Counted from the first letter of the stretch, positions 16,111 to 26,198 are shown. The stretch: DNA of 64,000 nt from Pantoea sp. At-9b (GCF_000175935.2 NC_014837.1:1736001-1800000); one strand, 5' to 3'. Numbers and translations: made by a program. Notes: generated by a model not told the origin, from the letters alone.

Positions 16111-17754
16111 TTACTTCACGCAGGCCGCACACTGATTGTGGATCTGCTGGAAGAAGTCGTTACCTTTGTCATCCACCAGGATAAACGCCGGGAAGTTTTC
16201 TACTTCAATTTTCCAGATCGCTTCCATACCCAGTTCTGCGTACTCCACGCATTCGAGGCTCTTGATACTCTGCTGCGCCAGTACCGCCGCCGGGCCACCG
16301 ATGCTGCCGAGATAGAAACCGCCGTGTTTATGGCAGGCATCTGTCACCTGCTGGCTACGGTTACCTTTCGCCAACATCACCATGCTGCCGCCGTTGGCCT
16401 GCAACAGGTCAACGTAGGAATCCATACGGCCTGCGGTGGTTGGGCCGAGTGAACCTGACGCATAACCTTCTGGCGTCTTGGCCGGACCGGCGTAATACAC
16501 CGGATGGTCTTTGATGTACTGCGGCAGACCTTCACCGTTATCAATACGTTCTTTCAACTTGGCGTGGGCAATATCACGCGCCACGATAATGGTGCCGTTC
16601 AGCGACAAGCGGGTCGATACCGGGTAGGAGGAGAGTTGCGCCAGAATCTCGGACATCGGGCGATTGAGGTCCACGTTGACCACTTCGCCTTCACCCTGTT
16701 GACGCAGTTCTTCCGGGATAAAGCGGCCTGGATTATGTTCCAGTTGCTCAATCCAGATGCCTTCACGGTTAATCTTCGCCTTGATATTACGGTCAGCCGA
16801 GCAGGAAACCCCCATGCCCACCGGGCAGGAAGCGCCATGACGCGGCAGACGCACGACACGGATATCGTGGGCGAAGTATTTACCGCCAAACTGTGCACCG
16901 AGGCCCAGCTTCTGCGACGCTTCCAGCAATTCCTGCTCCAGTTGCACGTCACGGAACGCCTGGCCGTGTTCGTTACCTTCGGTCGGCAGCGAATCGTAAT
17001 AATGGGTGGAGGCCAGTTTCACCGTTTTCAGCGTACTTTCCGCCGAGGTGCCGCCGATGACAAACGCAATATGGTAAGGCGGGCAGGCGGCTGTGCCGAG
17101 CGACATCATTTTGTCGATCAGGTAGTTCTTCAGCTTCGCCGGCGTGATCAGCGCTTTGGTTTCCTGATAGAGGTAGGTTTTGTTGGCGGAGCCACCACCC
17201 TTGGCGATACACAGGAATTTGTACTCATCACCGTCGACGCTGTAGAGGTCGATCTGCGCAGGCAGGTTAGTGCCGGTATTGACCTCTTTATACATATCCA
17301 GCGCGGCGTTTTGTGAGTAGCGCAGGTTATCTTCGATAAAGGTGTTGTACACCCCCTGAGACAGCGCGGCTTCGTCACCGCCACCGGTCCATACACGCTG
17401 GCCTTTTTTGCCCATGATGATGGCGGTGCCGGTGTCCTGACAGGTCGGCAACACGCCTTTGGCGGCAATCTCGGAGTTGCGCAGGAACTGCAAGGCGACG
17501 TATTTGTCATTCTGGCTGGCTTCATCATCCGCCAGAATCGCAGCCACCTGCTGCTGATGAGCGGCGCGCAGCATAAAAGAGGCGTCGTGGAACGACTGCT
17601 GTGCCAGCAGGGTCAGCGCTTGCGGATCAACTTTTAATACTTCCTCACCATCGAAATTCGCCACGGAAACATAATCGCGGCTGAGCAGGTAGTACTCAGT
17701 ATCATCTTTGGCGAGAGGAAAGGGGTTTTGATAGTAGAAGGGTTTATTCGACAT
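16111..17754 (-). CDS. fumA: Fumarate hydratase, class I (iron-sulfur)
   Basis: A 547-residue class I fumarase of the FumA/FumB type that interconverts fumarate and malate with an oxygen-sensitive [4Fe-4S] cluster. The cluster cysteines fall at Cys105, Cys224 and Cys318, the same numbers as in E. coli FumA. FumA and FumB are very alike, so the symbol is a best guess. Its partner genes (dicarboxylate transporter, fumarate reductase, DcuSR) argue for an anaerobic FumB-like role: import malate or tartrate-type acids, dehydrate to fumarate, reduce it. It lies 172 bases downstream of the transporter on the same strand. Confidence 0.93.
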   Translation of the reverse strand: MSNKPFYYQNPFPLAKDDTEYYLLSRDYVSVANFDGEEVLKVDPQALTLLAQQSFHDASFMLRAAHQQQVAAILADDEASQNDKYVALQFLRNSEIAAKGVLPTCQDTGTAIIMGKKGQRVWTGGGDEAALSQGVYNTFIEDNLRYSQNAALDMYKEVNTGTNLPAQIDLYSVDGDEYKFLCIAKGGGSANKTYLYQETKALITPAKLKNYLIDKMMSLGTAACPPYHIAFVIGGTSAESTLKTVKLASTHYYDSLPTEGNEHGQAFRDVQLEQELLEASQKLGLGAQFGGKYFAHDIRVVRLPRHGASCPVGMGVSCSADRNIKAKINREGIWIEQLEHNPGRFIPEELRQQGEGEVVNVDLNRPMSEILAQLSSYPVSTRLSLNGTIIVARDIAHAKLKERIDNGEGLPQYIKDHPVYYAGPAKTPEGYASGSLGPTTAGRMDSYVDLLQANGGSMVMLAKGNRSQQVTDACHKHGGFYLGSIGGPAAVLAQQSIKSLECVEYAELGMEAIWKIEVENFPAFILVDDKGNDFFQQIHNQCAACVK

Positions 17755-17836
17755 GTTGGCTCACTCAGTTATGTGTCGCCTGTCTGGTACAGAGAAGACA
17801 GGCAACATCATTAGCGATTCGTTATAGGTTTTTTCT

Positions 17837-17868
17837 CTCGCCAGCCCAGCTCAGGGCTGACTGGCGAG
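17837..17868 (-). other. Hairpin between transporter and fumarase genes
   Basis: CTCGCCAG and CTGGCGAG pair around an inner CAGCCC/GGGCTG stem. On the transcribed strand it is followed by AGAAAAAACC rather than T residues, so a normal terminator is unlikely. It may be an mRNA processing or stability element that sets relative expression of the two genes. Confidence 0.5.
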
Positions 17869-17926
17869 TATCATAGCATTTTAACATTCTTTCGCGGCTG
17901 CGATTTTTAACATCGAAGCAACATCA

Positions 17927-19438
17927 TCAGAACATCAGCACCATCCACGGATACGCAACCACCATCAGCAGGACCAGGAACAGCGCACCGAAGATGGTGC
18001 CCAGACGCCAGTAGTCTTTGGTTGGCAGATAGCCGCTACCGTAGTAGATCGGGCTGGGGCCGGTACCGTAAGGGGTGATGATGCCCATCACACCCAATGA
18101 CGTTGCCAGCATCAGACAGAACACCGGCATATTGATACCCGGAATGGCCGCTGCAATGGTCAGCATGGCAGGTAACAATGCAGTCGTGTGTGCGGTGGTG
18201 CTGGCAAACAGGTAGTGCAGAACGTAGAAGGCAATCAACAACACCACAGCTGACACTTGCGGGTCATAACCGTGCAGCAACTGTCCGCCTTCTTTACCCA
18301 GCCAGGCGATAAAGCCCACTTTCGCCAGACCATCGGCGAGTGCCACCAGGGTGGCAAACCAGGCGAAGGTGTTCCAGGCGGCTTTATTACTGGTGATATC
18401 GTTCCAGTTAAGGACGCCGGTCCACAACATCAGCACAATCACCAGCAGGGCGGCCATTGCCGGTTCAATCCAGGCGGTGGCAAAGATCCACATCAGCAGC
18501 GCAGAAATCACGAACACCAGCAGCAGGATTTCATTGCGCGACAGTTTGCCCAGTTTCGCCAGCTCAGCGGTGGCCCAGCGAGGCACTTCATCGTTCAGTT
18601 TCACTTCTGGCGGATAGAGCCAGTAGGCCAGCAACGGCATGGTGAGGATCAGCAACACACCCAGCGGCAGGAAGGCAAGGAACCACATGCCCCAGGAGAT
18701 ATCGAAGCCAACCACACTTTTTATCAGCGCTAAAGCCAGCAGGTTTGGAGCCAGCGCAGACAGGAACATAGAACTGGTGATACAGGTGGCGGTGATGGCA
18801 ACCCACATCAGATAAGAACCAATTTTGCGCGCGCTCGGGTCATTAGGTTTTGAACCGTACAGCGGCGGCAGGTTGGCGATAATCGGATAGATGGTGCCGC
18901 CACTGCGTGCAGTGTTGGAGGGGGTGAAAGGTGCCAGTAACAGGTCAGCGAAGGTGATGGCGTAGCCGAGTGTCAGGCTGCGACGGCCAAGATATTTCAC
19001 CAGAATCAGCGCCAGACGGCGACCGAACTGGGTTTTATCGTAACCGGCGGCAAACATAAAGGCACCGAAGATCAGCCACACGGTGGAGTTGCCGAAGCCG
19101 CTCACCGCCCATTTGAACGACTGGCCAGCCATTTTGAACTTCGGATCGGCCAGTTCCGCCGGGCTGAACAGCAGATACTGACTGAACAACGCGATCACCA
19201 CTACGCCGGTCAGGCCAATCACCGCACCGGGCAGGGGTTCGAAGATCAAGCCGACAATCACGCCGACAAACACGGCGAAGAAGTGCCAGGCATAAGGTTC
19301 GAGTCCTTCAGGCGTGGGCACCAGTAACAACAGTACCGCGACAACGATCGGCAGGAATAGCATTATCAGCCGATTTTTATTCCCCGGCGCGGCAGGCGGC
19401 GCTTTTGGGGGTTCATTCTGGATAGTTTGTGTTTTCAT
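17927..19438 (-). CDS. DASS-family C4-dicarboxylate transporter, TtdT-type
   Basis: An integral membrane anion transporter of the divalent anion:sodium symporter (SLC13/CitT/TtdT) family, about 503 residues. Hydrophobic segments run along the whole chain after a Pro-rich N-terminal tail. Family signatures are the two anion-binding loops APFTPSNTARSGG and TPYGTGPSPIYYGSGYL. It closely resembles the E. coli L-tartrate/succinate antiporter TtdT, so exchange of malate, tartrate or fumarate against succinate is likely. The ATG at 19438 is chosen over a TTG at 19453; neither has a strong ribosome site. An FNR box lies 167 bases upstream. Confidence 0.9.
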   Translation of the reverse strand: MKTQTIQNEPPKAPPAAPGNKNRLIMLFLPIVVAVLLLLVPTPEGLEPYAWHFFAVFVGVIVGLIFEPLPGAVIGLTGVVVIALFSQYLLFSPAELADPKFKMAGQSFKWAVSGFGNSTVWLIFGAFMFAAGYDKTQFGRRLALILVKYLGRRSLTLGYAITFADLLLAPFTPSNTARSGGTIYPIIANLPPLYGSKPNDPSARKIGSYLMWVAITATCITSSMFLSALAPNLLALALIKSVVGFDISWGMWFLAFLPLGVLLILTMPLLAYWLYPPEVKLNDEVPRWATAELAKLGKLSRNEILLLVFVISALLMWIFATAWIEPAMAALLVIVLMLWTGVLNWNDITSNKAAWNTFAWFATLVALADGLAKVGFIAWLGKEGGQLLHGYDPQVSAVVLLIAFYVLHYLFASTTAHTTALLPAMLTIAAAIPGINMPVFCLMLATSLGVMGIITPYGTGPSPIYYGSGYLPTKDYWRLGTIFGALFLVLLMVVAYPWMVLMF

Positions 19439-20009
19439 GGTTTTGGTCTGCAAGTTTATGGAGAATGCGATTAACGTTCCGGGACAAATCTACAGATGAT
19501 ACTTTTTAAGCTGCCGTTACGTCTTTTAATGCTTCTTTAATTGCAATGTTGAAGAGAGAAGATTGCGTAATGTAAATATGATGCGATTTATTAAAAACTC
19601 CATTTTGATCTGGATCAAAAAATCGATTCAGTATTAAATCCTTTTTGTATTTGACATATATTCTTACTCTTACTTAATTCATTTTTGTTGCCGCCCGAAC
19701 GCCGTAAAGCTCAAGGATGGCGGCGTTGTCGTCTGGGATGTGTCTGATAACGTCATGATTTATCATAAATTAATTTCTATGTAAATGAAAAAATTGATTT
19801 TTGACAACCTTTCGCTAACATTTTAAGTGGCGAATATTCAGTCTTAGTGTTTATTTCCAGAATAATTTAAAAGTTAAAAAACTAAACTTATTAATTATGT
19901 AACTAAAGAAATTGGTATATTGTTTACATGAAATCGGACCTCTTAAATAAATTTGAAATAACTGCGTCTGCGACAGAATTCGAAACTTTTAAATTTTGGA
20001 GTTGTTATC
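19439..20009. promoter_or_regulatory. Divergent AT-rich regulatory region of the fumarate module
   Basis: This 571-base gene-free stretch lies between the transporter (minus) and fumarate reductase (plus) genes. It holds the FNR box at 19605, a weaker FNR-like sequence (TTGAT-TTTT-GACAA) at 19794-19807, and a hairpin of AACGCCG/CGGCGTT around 19698-19727. The rest is very AT-rich with no recognisable coding frame. DcuR sites are expected here but could not be identified with confidence. Confidence 0.6.
19605..19618. promoter_or_regulatory. FNR-binding site
   Basis: TTGATCTGGATCAA is an exact match to the FNR consensus TTGAT-N4-ATCAA. It lies 167 bases before the transporter start and about 390 bases before the fumarate reductase start, supporting anaerobic activation of at least the transporter-fumarase operon. 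Confidence 0.8.
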
Positions 20010-22787
20010 ATGAATACGCTCACCCCGATTCTTAATCCACTGACTCTGCCGAAAGGCGCTGTATTGAAAAACCGTCTGGTGATGGCACCGATGACCACCT
20101 GTACCGGTTATTTTGACGGCGGCGTCACCAGCGACCTCGTGGACTACTATCGCGTTCGCGCGGGGAGTATCGGCACCGTCATTGTCGAATGCTGCTTTAT
20201 CGACAACCGTGGCCCGGCGTTCCCAGGTGCCATCGCCATCGATAGCGACAACAAAATCCCTGGCCTGGCGAAAATTGCGGATGCGATCAAATCGCAGGGT
20301 TCCAAAGCCATTTTGCAGATCTACCACGGTGGCCGTATGGTGGATCCTGCGCTGATTGGCGGCAAAACGCCGGTCGCGCCCAGCGCGCTGGCCGCACCGC
20401 GTGAAGGCGCACCGACCCCCCAGGCGCTGACGGCGGAAGAAGTGGATGTGATGATCACCAAATTCGGTGATGCGGTGAACCGTGCCATCAAAGCCGGTTT
20501 TGATGGTGTCGAGATCCATGGTGCGAACACTTACCTGATTCAGCAGTTCTACTCACCGAACTCCAACCAGCGCGATGACAAATGGGGCGGCAGCCGCGAC
20601 AACCGCGCCCGTTTCCCGATGGAAGTGCTGGAAATCACCCATAAAATGGCAGACCGTTTTGCGGCGGCCGACTTTATCATCGGGTATCGCTTCTCGCCGG
20701 AAGAGCTGGAAGTGCCGGGTATCCGTTTTGATGACACCCTGTACCTGCTGGAAAAACTGGCGGCGCGCGGTCTCGACTATGTGCACTTCTCCGTCGGACA
20801 ACTGCTGCGTCCGTCGATTGTCGATACCAAGGACCCAACACCCCTGATCACCAAATACCTGGCACTGCGCTCACCGACGCTGGCTAAAGTCCCGGTGATT
20901 GGCGTCGGTGGCGTGGTGAATAAAGAAGATGCGGAGAGTGCACTGGAGCACGGTTTTGATCTGGTGGCGATTGGTAAAGCTTGCATCGCCTACCCCGATT
21001 GGGCTGATCGGATCATCCGCAACGAACATATGGAGCTGTTTATCGACAGCACCAAACGCGAAGAATTGGTCATCCCTGAACCTTTGTGGCGCTTCTCGCT
21101 GGTGGACGCGATGATCCGCGACATGAGCGACACCGGCCGTAAATACAAAGCGGGCGTGTTCCAGGAGAAAGTGGAAGCCGAAGCGCTGAAACTGAAAATC
21201 AACGTTACGCTGGATACCGACCGTATCACCGACATCTCGCTGGTGCCGGATGCCACGCTGGACGTTGACTTCACCAGCACCTTCGAGAGCCTGCGCTCAC
21301 GCATTCTGGTGGCGAACAGCCCCCACGTTGATGCCATCACCGGTGCCACCACCCAGAGTGAGGCGCTGAAAAAAGCGGTATCCCGTGCGCTGGCTACCTC
21401 CAGCAAGGAGCATGTGATTGAAGAGGGCGGCAACCCGAATGCCCCGGTTAGCTACGATGTGGTGGTGGTCGGCAGCGGCGGTGCCGGTCTGGCGGCGGCG
21501 ATTCAGGCGCATGATGATGGCGCGCGCGTGGTGATCATCGAGAAGATGCCGACCATCGGTGGCAACACCATCAAAGCCTCGGTCGGGATGAACGCAGCGG
21601 AAACCCGCTACCAGCGTCTGAAAGGCATTGAGGACAGCAAAGAGTTGTTTTATGACGAGACGCTGAAAGGCGGCAAATTCAAAAACAACCCGGTGCTGTT
21701 GCGTGAATTTGTTGAACAGGCTCCGGGTGCCATCGACTGGCTGACCGACAAAGGTATCGAACTGTGCGATATCACCATCACCGGTGGGATGAGCATTGAC
21801 CGTACCCACCGTCCGGAAGACCGTTCAGCGGTGGGCGGCTTCCTGATCAGCGGCTTGGTGAAAAACGTTAACCAGCGCAATATCGAAGTGCTGCTGGAAA
21901 CCTCGGTGGCGGAAATCCTGTTTGAAGACGGTGCCGTCAGCGGCGTGAAAGTGGTGGATGAGTACAACGACAGCCGTGTCCTCAACGCGAAAAGCGTGAT
22001 TGTTGCCACCGGCGGGTTCAGCGCCAACCGTGAGATGGTGGTGAAATATCGCCCGGAACTGGACGGTTTCGTCACCACCAACCACAAAGGTGCCACGGGT
22101 AGTGGTATCGCCATGTTGCAGAAAATTGGTGCGGATACCGTCGATATGGGCGAGATCCAGATTCACCCGACCGTGGAGCAAACCACCTCGTACCTGATTT
22201 CTGAAGCGATTCGTGGTGGCGGTGCCATCCTGGTCAGTCAGGCGGGCAAACGCTTCTTCAATGAGATGGAGACGCGCGACAAAGTCTCAGCCGAGATTAT
22301 CGCGCTGCCGGAGAAAAGCGCGTGGATCATGTTTGATGAGCAGGTACGCCTGAATAACAAAGCGGCGGATGAGTATATCGCCAAAGGTTTTGTTATCAGT
22401 GCGCCAACGCCACACGAACTGGCGGTGAAACTGAACATGGATCAGGAGACGTTGCAGACCACCCTGAACCGTTACAACCAGTTTGTTGAGCAGCAGAACG
22501 ACGAAGATTTTGGTCGTAAAACTGCGCTGCGTCATCCGCTCAATCACGGTCCTTACTACGCGATCCGTATCGCTCCCGGGGTGCATCATACCATGGGCGG
22601 CGTGACCATCAACACCGACACGGCGGTGCTGGATGCTCAGAAACAGGTGATTCCGGGTGCCTGGGCGGCCGGTGAAGTGGTCGGTGGTATTCACGGTGCG
22701 AACCGTATCGGGGGTAACGCGGTTGCTGATATCATTATCTTCGGTATCAAAGCCGGACGTAACGCTGCGGCGCTGGCGTTAGGCTAA
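20010..22787 (+). CDS. Soluble NADH:fumarate reductase (OYE-FMN_bind-FAD fusion)
   Basis: A 925-residue three-domain flavoprotein. Residues 1 to about 350 form an old-yellow-enzyme-like NADH:flavin domain. About 365-455 is an FMN_bind domain whose flavinylation motif DAITGAT places covalent FMN on Thr447. From about 478 (VVVVGSGGAGLAAA) to the end is a fumarate-reductase flavoprotein domain. This is the architecture described for the cytoplasmic NADH:fumarate oxidoreductase of Klebsiella pneumoniae, which reduces fumarate with NADH to regenerate NAD+ without a membrane chain. No signal peptide is present. The apbE gene that would load the FMN follows, separated by a repeat pair. The GGAG ahead of the ATG is good. 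Confidence 0.93.
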   Translation: MNTLTPILNPLTLPKGAVLKNRLVMAPMTTCTGYFDGGVTSDLVDYYRVRAGSIGTVIVECCFIDNRGPAFPGAIAIDSDNKIPGLAKIADAIKSQGSKAILQIYHGGRMVDPALIGGKTPVAPSALAAPREGAPTPQALTAEEVDVMITKFGDAVNRAIKAGFDGVEIHGANTYLIQQFYSPNSNQRDDKWGGSRDNRARFPMEVLEITHKMADRFAAADFIIGYRFSPEELEVPGIRFDDTLYLLEKLAARGLDYVHFSVGQLLRPSIVDTKDPTPLITKYLALRSPTLAKVPVIGVGGVVNKEDAESALEHGFDLVAIGKACIAYPDWADRIIRNEHMELFIDSTKREELVIPEPLWRFSLVDAMIRDMSDTGRKYKAGVFQEKVEAEALKLKINVTLDTDRITDISLVPDATLDVDFTSTFESLRSRILVANSPHVDAITGATTQSEALKKAVSRALATSSKEHVIEEGGNPNAPVSYDVVVVGSGGAGLAAAIQAHDDGARVVIIEKMPTIGGNTIKASVGMNAAETRYQRLKGIEDSKELFYDETLKGGKFKNNPVLLREFVEQAPGAIDWLTDKGIELCDITITGGMSIDRTHRPEDRSAVGGFLISGLVKNVNQRNIEVLLETSVAEILFEDGAVSGVKVVDEYNDSRVLNAKSVIVATGGFSANREMVVKYRPELDGFVTTNHKGATGSGIAMLQKIGADTVDMGEIQIHPTVEQTTSYLISEAIRGGGAILVSQAGKRFFNEMETRDKVSAEIIALPEKSAWIMFDEQVRLNNKAADEYIAKGFVISAPTPHELAVKLNMDQETLQTTLNRYNQFVEQQNDEDFGRKTALRHPLNHGPYYAIRIAPGVHHTMGGVTINTDTAVLDAQKQVIPGAWAAGEVVGGIHGANRIGGNAVADIIIFGIKAGRNAAALALG

Positions 22788-22811
22788 GCAACAAATAACG
22801 GAAAACCATTC

Positions 22812-22868
22812 GTAGCGGCGTGATTTATCACGCTCTTTTGAGAACCGCGCGATAAATCGCGCCGCTAC
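22812..22868. repeat. Palindromic intergenic repeat pair (locus 4)
   Basis: Forward copy with compensating changes (GTAGCG then GCGTGATTTATCACGC, 22812-22833) and inverted copy at 22847-22868. It lies inside the presumed fumarate reductase-apbE transcript, where the hairpin could protect the upstream mRNA and lower apbE expression. The paired changes keep the inner stem intact. Confidence 0.85.
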
Positions 22869-22885
22869 AACTGAACGAGGCGATA

Positions 22886-23851
22886 ATGACTACAGACGCA
22901 GGCGTCTATGCGTATTCCGCCGTTCTGATGGGTTCGCCCATTCTGCTTAAACTCTTCGAAGACAACGCATCCCTCGCGGCGCAGGTGTTCCGGCTGATCA
23001 AACAGCAGGAGAATCTGTTTACCGTCAATCGTGCTGATTCTGAAGTGATGGCGATCAACCACGCTGCGGGCCGCCATCCGGTGGTGGTCAGTGAGCCGGT
23101 GTTTGCCTTGATCAGCGTGGCGCATGCGGTGAGCCTGCTGCCGCACAGCGCTTTTAACTTCACCATCGGGCCGGTGGTGAAACGCTGGAAAATTGGTTTT
23201 CAGGGCCATGAGGTGCCACCGGCAGCGGAGATCGCGGCGCTGCTGCACCTGACCGATCCGCATCAGGTGGTGTTGAATGAGGCCGAACGTTCGGTGTTTC
23301 TGCAACAGCCGGGGATGGAGATCGACCTCGGTGCCATCGCCAAGGGCTATATCGCCGATCGCGTGCAGGCTTTTTTGCGCCAACAGGGGGTGCAGCAGGC
23401 GCTGATCAATCTCGGCGGCAATGTGCAGACGCTGGGGGCACCGCCGCATGACCCCGCAGGCTGGGGCATTGGCCTGAAAAAGCCCTTTGGCCGGGAGGAT
23501 GAGCTGATCGGCGTGCTGCGCGTGCAGGGAAAATCGGTGGTGACCTCCGGTATCTACGAACGCTACTTTGAGCACGAAGGTCGCTGCTGGCACCATATCT
23601 TTGATCCACGCACCGGTTATCCGCTCGACAATGAACTGCTGAGCATCACGGTGATTTCCGATCGTTCGATTGATGGCGATATCTACACCACCTTGCTGTA
23701 TGGCATGGGGGTGGAGCAGGGGCTGGCGTATCTTGCCGACCAGCCCGAACTGGACGCGGTGTTTGTGACGCGCGATCGGCAGATTATCTGCTCCTCTGCG
23801 CGCCACTTCAGCTTTGAGCCGCTGGATGCGGCGTGGCAACTGCGTTACTGA
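22886..23851 (+). CDS. apbE: FAD:protein FMN transferase ApbE
   Basis: A 321-residue ApbE that moves FMN from FAD to a Ser/Thr of FMN_bind domains. Family motifs are DLGAIAKGYIADRV, LINLGGNVQTLG and TSGIYERYFEHEG...HIFDPRTGYP. It lacks a lipoprotein or Sec signal, so it works in the cytoplasm, as needed for Thr447 of the upstream fumarate reductase. GAACGAGG precedes the ATG. Its stop overlaps the convergent dcuR stop by seven bases. Confidence 0.93.
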   Translation: MTTDAGVYAYSAVLMGSPILLKLFEDNASLAAQVFRLIKQQENLFTVNRADSEVMAINHAAGRHPVVVSEPVFALISVAHAVSLLPHSAFNFTIGPVVKRWKIGFQGHEVPPAAEIAALLHLTDPHQVVLNEAERSVFLQQPGMEIDLGAIAKGYIADRVQAFLRQQGVQQALINLGGNVQTLGAPPHDPAGWGIGLKKPFGREDELIGVLRVQGKSVVTSGIYERYFEHEGRCWHHIFDPRTGYPLDNELLSITVISDRSIDGDIYTTLLYGMGVEQGLAYLADQPELDAVFVTRDRQIICSSARHFSFEPLDAAWQLRY

Positions 23852-24564
23852 CAATATTGTTGCAGCAGCGAATGGTATTCCGGTTGCAGACGATAGCGGT
23901 ATACCGGGCGGCCGGTGGCACCGTAATGAATACTGGTGAACAGGATGTTGATCTGTGCCAGCCAGATCAGATATTTACGGCAGGAGACGCGCGAGATATT
24001 CACCTCGGCCGCCAGTTCATCGGTGGAAAACTCAATACCCGGATGGGCATCGATCCACTGACACAGGGTGCGCAAGGTTTGCGGCGTCAGCCCTTTGGGC
24101 AGGCGTTTGCTATCGTGCTGAGTTGCCGGGCTGCCGTGAATCAGTAAGTCGACATCCGATTGCTGATAGTAGTGTTGGTTATCCATCAGCGATTTTTTCT
24201 GCCGCCATTGGGTCAGCGCTTCTTCAAAACGCGGGAACTGGAAGGGCTTAATCAGGTAATCCACCACGCCGTAGTGCAACGAGGTTTTGATGGTCGCGGC
24301 ATCGGCGGCAGAAGAGATGATAATGACCTCTACCGGACTGTTGGCGGTGCGCAGCTCCGGCAGCAGATCGAGACCGTTTTCCTGTTGCATATAAATATCC
24401 AGCAACACCAGATCCACGGGCGGTTCACTGTTGAGGATCTTCTCTTTGGCCTGCTGCAACGTTGAGGCGGTGCCACAGCAGCTAAAGCCGGGTACCTGGC
24501 CGATATAGCAGCGATTAAGCTCTGCCACCATGGCATCATCGTCGACGACTAACACGTTGATCAT
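23845..24564 (-). CDS. dcuR: Response regulator DcuR
   Basis: A 239-residue CitB-family response regulator, the same length as E. coli DcuR. The receiver domain has the phosphoacceptor Asp56 (LVLLDIY) with Asp8-Asp10 in the acidic pocket and Lys in LIKPFQFP. The C-terminal helix-turn-helix lies around residues 170-205 (STDELAAEVNISRVSCRKYL). It is cotranscribed with dcuS, overlapping by four bases. The expected targets are the adjacent fumarate reductase and transporter promoters, switched on by C4-dicarboxylates. Confidence 0.93.
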   Translation of the reverse strand: MINVLVVDDDAMVAELNRCYIGQVPGFSCCGTASTLQQAKEKILNSEPPVDLVLLDIYMQQENGLDLLPELRTANSPVEVIIISSAADAATIKTSLHYGVVDYLIKPFQFPRFEEALTQWRQKKSLMDNQHYYQQSDVDLLIHGSPATQHDSKRLPKGLTPQTLRTLCQWIDAHPGIEFSTDELAAEVNISRVSCRKYLIWLAQINILFTSIHYGATGRPVYRYRLQPEYHSLLQQYCQ

Positions 24565-26198
24565 GCGGTTTGATTTCCTCCATCCCAGGGGAGCTGGACT
24601 AAAAATTGAGTATAAACGCCGGGTTCTGATTCCACGCTGACGTCGCCGCCCAGGCTTTCGGTTTGCTGCTTCAGCAGGAACAGACCGACACCGCGATCGT
24701 CACCTTTGGTGGAGAAGCCTTTGTCAAAAATGGTCGGTAGCACGTCAGGGTCAATGCCGGGGCCATCATCGCTCACTTCACACGCCAGCCAGCCATTCTG
24801 GTAGTGCAACATCACATGGATCTCTCCGTCCGTCTGCTCGCTCAGTGCATCCAGCGCATTCTCCACCAGGTTACCAATCACGGTAATCAATACCGCCATC
24901 TGCTGCTCGTTACCGCTGTCGGGTAAGAAGCTGGCGTCACTGATAGTCAGGCGATGACCGCGATCGGATGCCCGATTGATCTTACTGAGCAAGAACCCGG
25001 CAATCACCGGTGACTTAATTTTCTGCACCAGCGAGCCAATTTCGGTCTGATAGTTATTGGCGGTCTTCAGCACATAGGCTTCGACCTGCGCATAGTTTTT
25101 CATATGCAGCAGGCCGAGGATCACGTGCAGCTTATTCATAAATTCATGCGAACGCTCACGCAGCGCATCGACATAGTTTACCATGCCGCTCAGGCGCTGC
25201 ATTAGCTGGCTGATCTCGGTTTTATCCCTGAAGGTACAAACCGCGCCGATAGTGCGTCCCTGGCTGCGTACCGGCACGGTGTTGCTCAGCAGTACGTGAC
25301 CGTTGACGTTCAGTTCTTCGTCACGACGTGGTCGGCCGCTCTGCAACACATCCTGCAAATGGGCATTGATCACCGAGGCATCGTAAATCCGTTCGGCACT
25401 GATGGCACTGGTGGCGATCTCGGCATTCAACAGCTTCTGCGCCGCCTGATTGACCAGCGTCACTTCACCCTGATCGTCGACCGCCACCACGCCCTCTTTG
25501 ACCGAGTTGAGAATGGCCTGACGCTGTTCAAACAGCGTCGAGATTTCATAGGGTTCGAGACCAAACAGAATGCGTTTTAGTACACGCACCAGGATTAAGG
25601 TGCCCAGTGCGCCGACCAGTGCGCCAATCAGCACCGTCCACAACACACTCCAGCGGCTCTGGTTGATTTGATCGGTTACTGCGCTGAGCGAGATACCTAT
25701 CACCACCACGCCAATTTGCTGATGCTGGGCGTTAAAGATCGGGGTAAACACGCGCAGTGCTTTGACCAGCGCGCCTTTATTCACTGAGACGTTCTCATGA
25801 CCCCTCAGGGCCGGTTCGATATCGTCGCCAATAAAATGTTGGCCGACCAGCTCCGGGTTGAGATGTGAATAACGGATACCCTGCATATTGGTGACCACCA
25901 CGAACAGCAAGTTATTACTTTGCTGAATCTCCTGAGCGATCGGCTGGATGGGCAGGGTGCCAGGCGGCAGGAGTACTGCGCGCTGGATTTCCGGCGAATC
26001 CGCCAGGGTGCGCGCCACGGCCATCGCTTTGTCTTCCAGTTGCATGCGCGTCATTGCACCAATTTGGAAGAAATAGATCAGATGGACGCTGAGCAGCACT
26101 AAGGCGATCACCGCGCTGAGCATCAGCGTGACCAGGGTATTCAATTTGATTGGCCGCTTACGCGGTGGAGAATCCGGCGGAGAGTAGGGTTCAGACAT
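24561..26198 (-). CDS. dcuS: Fumarate/C4-dicarboxylate sensor kinase DcuS
   Basis: A sensor histidine kinase of 545 residues from the chosen start (E. coli DcuS has 543). A transmembrane helix near 22-44, then a periplasmic PAS domain with the C4-dicarboxylate-binding residues Arg109, His112, Phe122 and Arg149 (two higher than in E. coli), a second helix near 185-207, a cytoplasmic PAS domain, phosphorylated His351 in RERSHEFMNKLH and a HATPase with NLVENALDAL. The frame is open upstream to 26255, but that region holds a hairpin and the ortholog length favours 26198. It controls the fumarate module with DcuR. Confidence 0.93.
   Translation of the reverse strand: MSEPYSPPDSPPRKRPIKLNTLVTLMLSAVIALVLLSVHLIYFFQIGAMTRMQLEDKAMAVARTLADSPEIQRAVLLPPGTLPIQPIAQEIQQSNNLLFVVVTNMQGIRYSHLNPELVGQHFIGDDIEPALRGHENVSVNKGALVKALRVFTPIFNAQHQQIGVVVIGISLSAVTDQINQSRWSVLWTVLIGALVGALGTLILVRVLKRILFGLEPYEISTLFEQRQAILNSVKEGVVAVDDQGEVTLVNQAAQKLLNAEIATSAISAERIYDASVINAHLQDVLQSGRPRRDEELNVNGHVLLSNTVPVRSQGRTIGAVCTFRDKTEISQLMQRLSGMVNYVDALRERSHEFMNKLHVILGLLHMKNYAQVEAYVLKTANNYQTEIGSLVQKIKSPVIAGFLLSKINRASDRGHRLTISDASFLPDSGNEQQMAVLITVIGNLVENALDALSEQTDGEIHVMLHYQNGWLACEVSDDGPGIDPDVLPTIFDKGFSTKGDDRGVGLFLLKQQTESLGGDVSVESEPGVYTQFLVQLPWDGGNQTA

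Noticed and set aside
17837..17868. Hairpin between transporter and fumarase considered as a terminator
   Set aside because: The transcribed strand has A rather than T residues after the stem, so it does not meet the rho-independent pattern.
20990..22181. Several minus-strand frames opposite the fumarate reductase gene
   Set aside because: The plus-strand protein is continuous through three recognisable domains; the antisense frames are unrelated to any family I know.
22865..23854. A 329-codon open frame antisense to apbE
   Set aside because: The sense frame encodes an intact ApbE with all family motifs. The antisense translation is rich in His/Arg/Gln, as is usual for shadows of high-GC genes, and has no ribosome site.
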